This document shows, piece after piece, positions 63,008 through 64,000 of a DNA stretch of 64,000 bases. Origin of the DNA: Candidatus Helicobacter avicola (GTDB lineage: Bacteria > Campylobacterota > Campylobacteria > Campylobacterales > Helicobacteraceae). The translations under genes were made by a program, and so were the position numbers. The number at the start of each line of letters is the position of its first letter. Position 1 is the stretch's first letter. The DNA lies in contig DXIN01000030.1 of NCBI GenBank assembly GCA_019112865.1, forward strand, positions 40,605 through 104,604, read 5' to 3'. The notes under the pieces were generated by a model. The model worked only from the letters and a program-made list of their open reading frames with translations, was not told the DNA's origin and did not search any database.

Positions 63008-63724
63008 TCATTCGTTGGTGGCTCCTTGTGCCACCGCTATATATCTCCTAATATCCCTATCAAACAAATCCAAGCAATCATCTAAAAACATCTCAATCTT
63101 ATCAGGCATCACACCAAAATAAAAATCCCTATCGTTTATTTTGATGATAGTCGTGATTCGTGGTGCGCTTGTGGTGATTGTGCGCCCGTCATTGTGAATG
63201 TGAATCTCCCGAGTTTTGAGGAGATTTTCACAATGAAAGCAACGATTTCTAATCGTATGGATACAACTTAGTATCATCTCTGATTTGTGCGTATCGCGCA
63301 AAAATCGCTTCTTGCCCTTATGATAGAATCTATTTTTATTAAGCGAGCTGTATCGCGTGGGATCAAAGGGCTGAAGTAGCGCAAAAATATCCTTATAGAG
63401 CTTGTGTTTTGTCGCCATTTTGTGCCAAAAGCCAAGATTTTGCCGTGAAAGTAGTTGGTGGTTGTTTAATCCCCTGCCTCTGTGCTCCGCCTCGCACTCC
63501 TCCTCTAGCCAATGCACCCCAATCCTCTGTATCAGCAGGGCATTGATCGTGTTGCGTATGCAAATCTCCAACGCACTAATCTTCGTGGCTATCTTGCCTA
63601 TCAGGACGAGGTTTTTGAAATGCTGATGTGTGTTTGAGTAGCTTTGTAGCCGCTGTGTAGAAAACAAATGCCTTATGCGTTCAGAGCAATCAAGCGCGTT
63701 ATTTGTGGGTTTAGAATCTAGCAT
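63008..63724 (-). CDS. Abi-like HEPN-domain protein
   Basis: A 238-residue protein of the Abi_2/AbiD-F-like type. It is helical throughout, with RQNLGFWHKMATKHKLYKDI in the middle and the HEPN RNase motif RNRCFH (Arg and His separated by four residues) at ~163-168. Abortive-infection proteins of this group are thought to degrade RNA during phage attack. It stands alone with no obvious antitoxin beside it; the tiny peptides downstream on the same strand are the only neighbours. Confidence 0.7.
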   Translation of the reverse strand: MLDSKPTNNALDCSERIRHLFSTQRLQSYSNTHQHFKNLVLIGKIATKISALEICIRNTINALLIQRIGVHWLEEECEAEHRGRGLNNHQLLSRQNLGFWHKMATKHKLYKDIFALLQPFDPTRYSSLNKNRFYHKGKKRFLRDTHKSEMILSCIHTIRNRCFHCENLLKTREIHIHNDGRTITTSAPRITTIIKINDRDFYFGVMPDKIEMFLDDCLDLFDRDIRRYIAVAQGATNE

Positions 63725-63837
63725 TGTGAATCCTTGGTGTTTTATAAGGATATTGTAGCAAGTTATGAGTATTTTGCTTTATGGTTTTATGAGAAATGCT
63801 TTTTAAATGCCAAATGCCCCCATCGCAGGATTGATAA

Positions 63838-64000
63838 ATACCTACTTATAAAGCATTGCAAAATCCCATATTTAGCCACTTTCAAGCCCTCTTTGAAAAG
63901 AGCGATTTTCATAAATCTTTATCCCAGAATCTACCCCACAATATTTCACAACATTTGCCCCAGACTCCACCCCAAGATTCACTCCAGACTCTACCGCAGA
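63838..64000 (+). other. Open reading frame at the right edge, containing a duplicated TupA-like fragment
   Basis: A stop at 63835 is followed by an open frame to the window end with no ATG (a TTG is at 63856). It reads SHFQALFEKSDFHKSLSQNL and then a Pro/Gln-rich run. The EKSDFHK part comes from the 24-bp repeat at 63893-63916 that also occurs in the TupA-like gene, so this may be a piece of a paralogue or a remnant. Confidence 0.4.
63893..63916 (+). repeat. 24-bp exact repeat, second copy
   Basis: Identical to 60864-60887, same strand, about 3 kb apart and in the same peptide frame. The flanking DNA differs. Confidence 0.9.

Noticed and set aside
1..64000. tRNA, rRNA, CRISPR arrays, insertion sequences
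   Set aside because: No tRNA T-arm-like segments, no rRNA-like blocks, no regularly spaced direct repeats and no transposase-like ORF were recognised while reading both strands.

Overview
The window is chromosomal DNA of an epsilonproteobacterium, almost certainly an enterohepatic-type Helicobacter. Much of the gene order matches what I remember of Helicobacter pylori (rodA / rluD-like / FnIII lipoprotein / trmB / ftsE / ftsX / envC-like / flaG / fliD / fliS / fliT; fliK-flgD-flgE homologue; MBL hydrolase / thiF-like / motA / motB; TRIC / dnaX / tsaE / lptB / rpoN). A Campylobacter-like MOMP-type porin, a CcoI-type copper ATPase and a TorA-like reductase with its cytochrome c agree with this. 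The species cannot be named from sequence alone.

Layout. 1-9.8 kb: cell-shape and division genes (rodA, ftsE, ftsX, a degenerate LytM/EnvC-like protein) running into the flagellar filament-cap cluster (flaG, fliD, fliS, fliT-like). 9.8-17.4 kb: a chemoreceptor with a CXXCH haem motif, gatB, a tiny membrane peptide, lnt, a major porin and mutY. 17.5-28.2 kb: a CadA/ZntA-like metal ATPase with a huge in-frame insertion, the fliK-flgD-flgE-homologue operon behind a sigma-54-type promoter (fliK is frame-split here), and ccoI. 28.2-32.5 kb: an orphan type I-like methyltransferase fused to a specificity domain, a hexapeptide acyltransferase, a short ORF built of two palindromic repeats, uppS and prfB. 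32.6-36.8 kb: a lipoprotein with a poly-G promoter spacer, then batD-like, bioF, bioG and bioC. 36.9-47.7 kb: MBL hydrolase, ThiF-like E1, motAB, a Kef-type antiporter, then a long minus-strand housekeeping run (rnc, aroC, gltX, rbfA, rimP, ribD, methyltransferase). 47.9-54.8 kb: a Mur-ligase-N-like protein, cmoB, a hot-dog protein, a TfoX_N protein, the TorA-like reductase with its cytochrome, and flgG behind a second sigma-54-type promoter. 54.9-64 kb: TRIC, dnaX, tsaE, lptB, rpoN, a poly-G phase-variable TupA-like gene, an APC permease, two tiny membrane ORFs, a HEPN/Abi protein and an open fragment at the right edge.

Three themes stand out. First, palindromic elements about 57 bp long lie inside or between genes; in ribD, the rluD-like gene and the metal ATPase the reading frame stays open through palindromic or low-complexity insertions, reminiscent of Rickettsia palindromic elements. 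Second, there are two poly-G tracts, one in a promoter spacer (G9) and one in a coding region (G10, out of frame), both typical of phase variation. Third, some flagellar and sensory proteins have unusual architectures: a hook-protein homologue with three tandem repeats resembling chitin-binding type 3 (CBM5/12) units, and a chemoreceptor whose periplasmic domain carries a c-type haem motif. The sigma factor RpoN and two of its likely targets are in the same window. I saw no tRNA, rRNA, CRISPR array or transposase.
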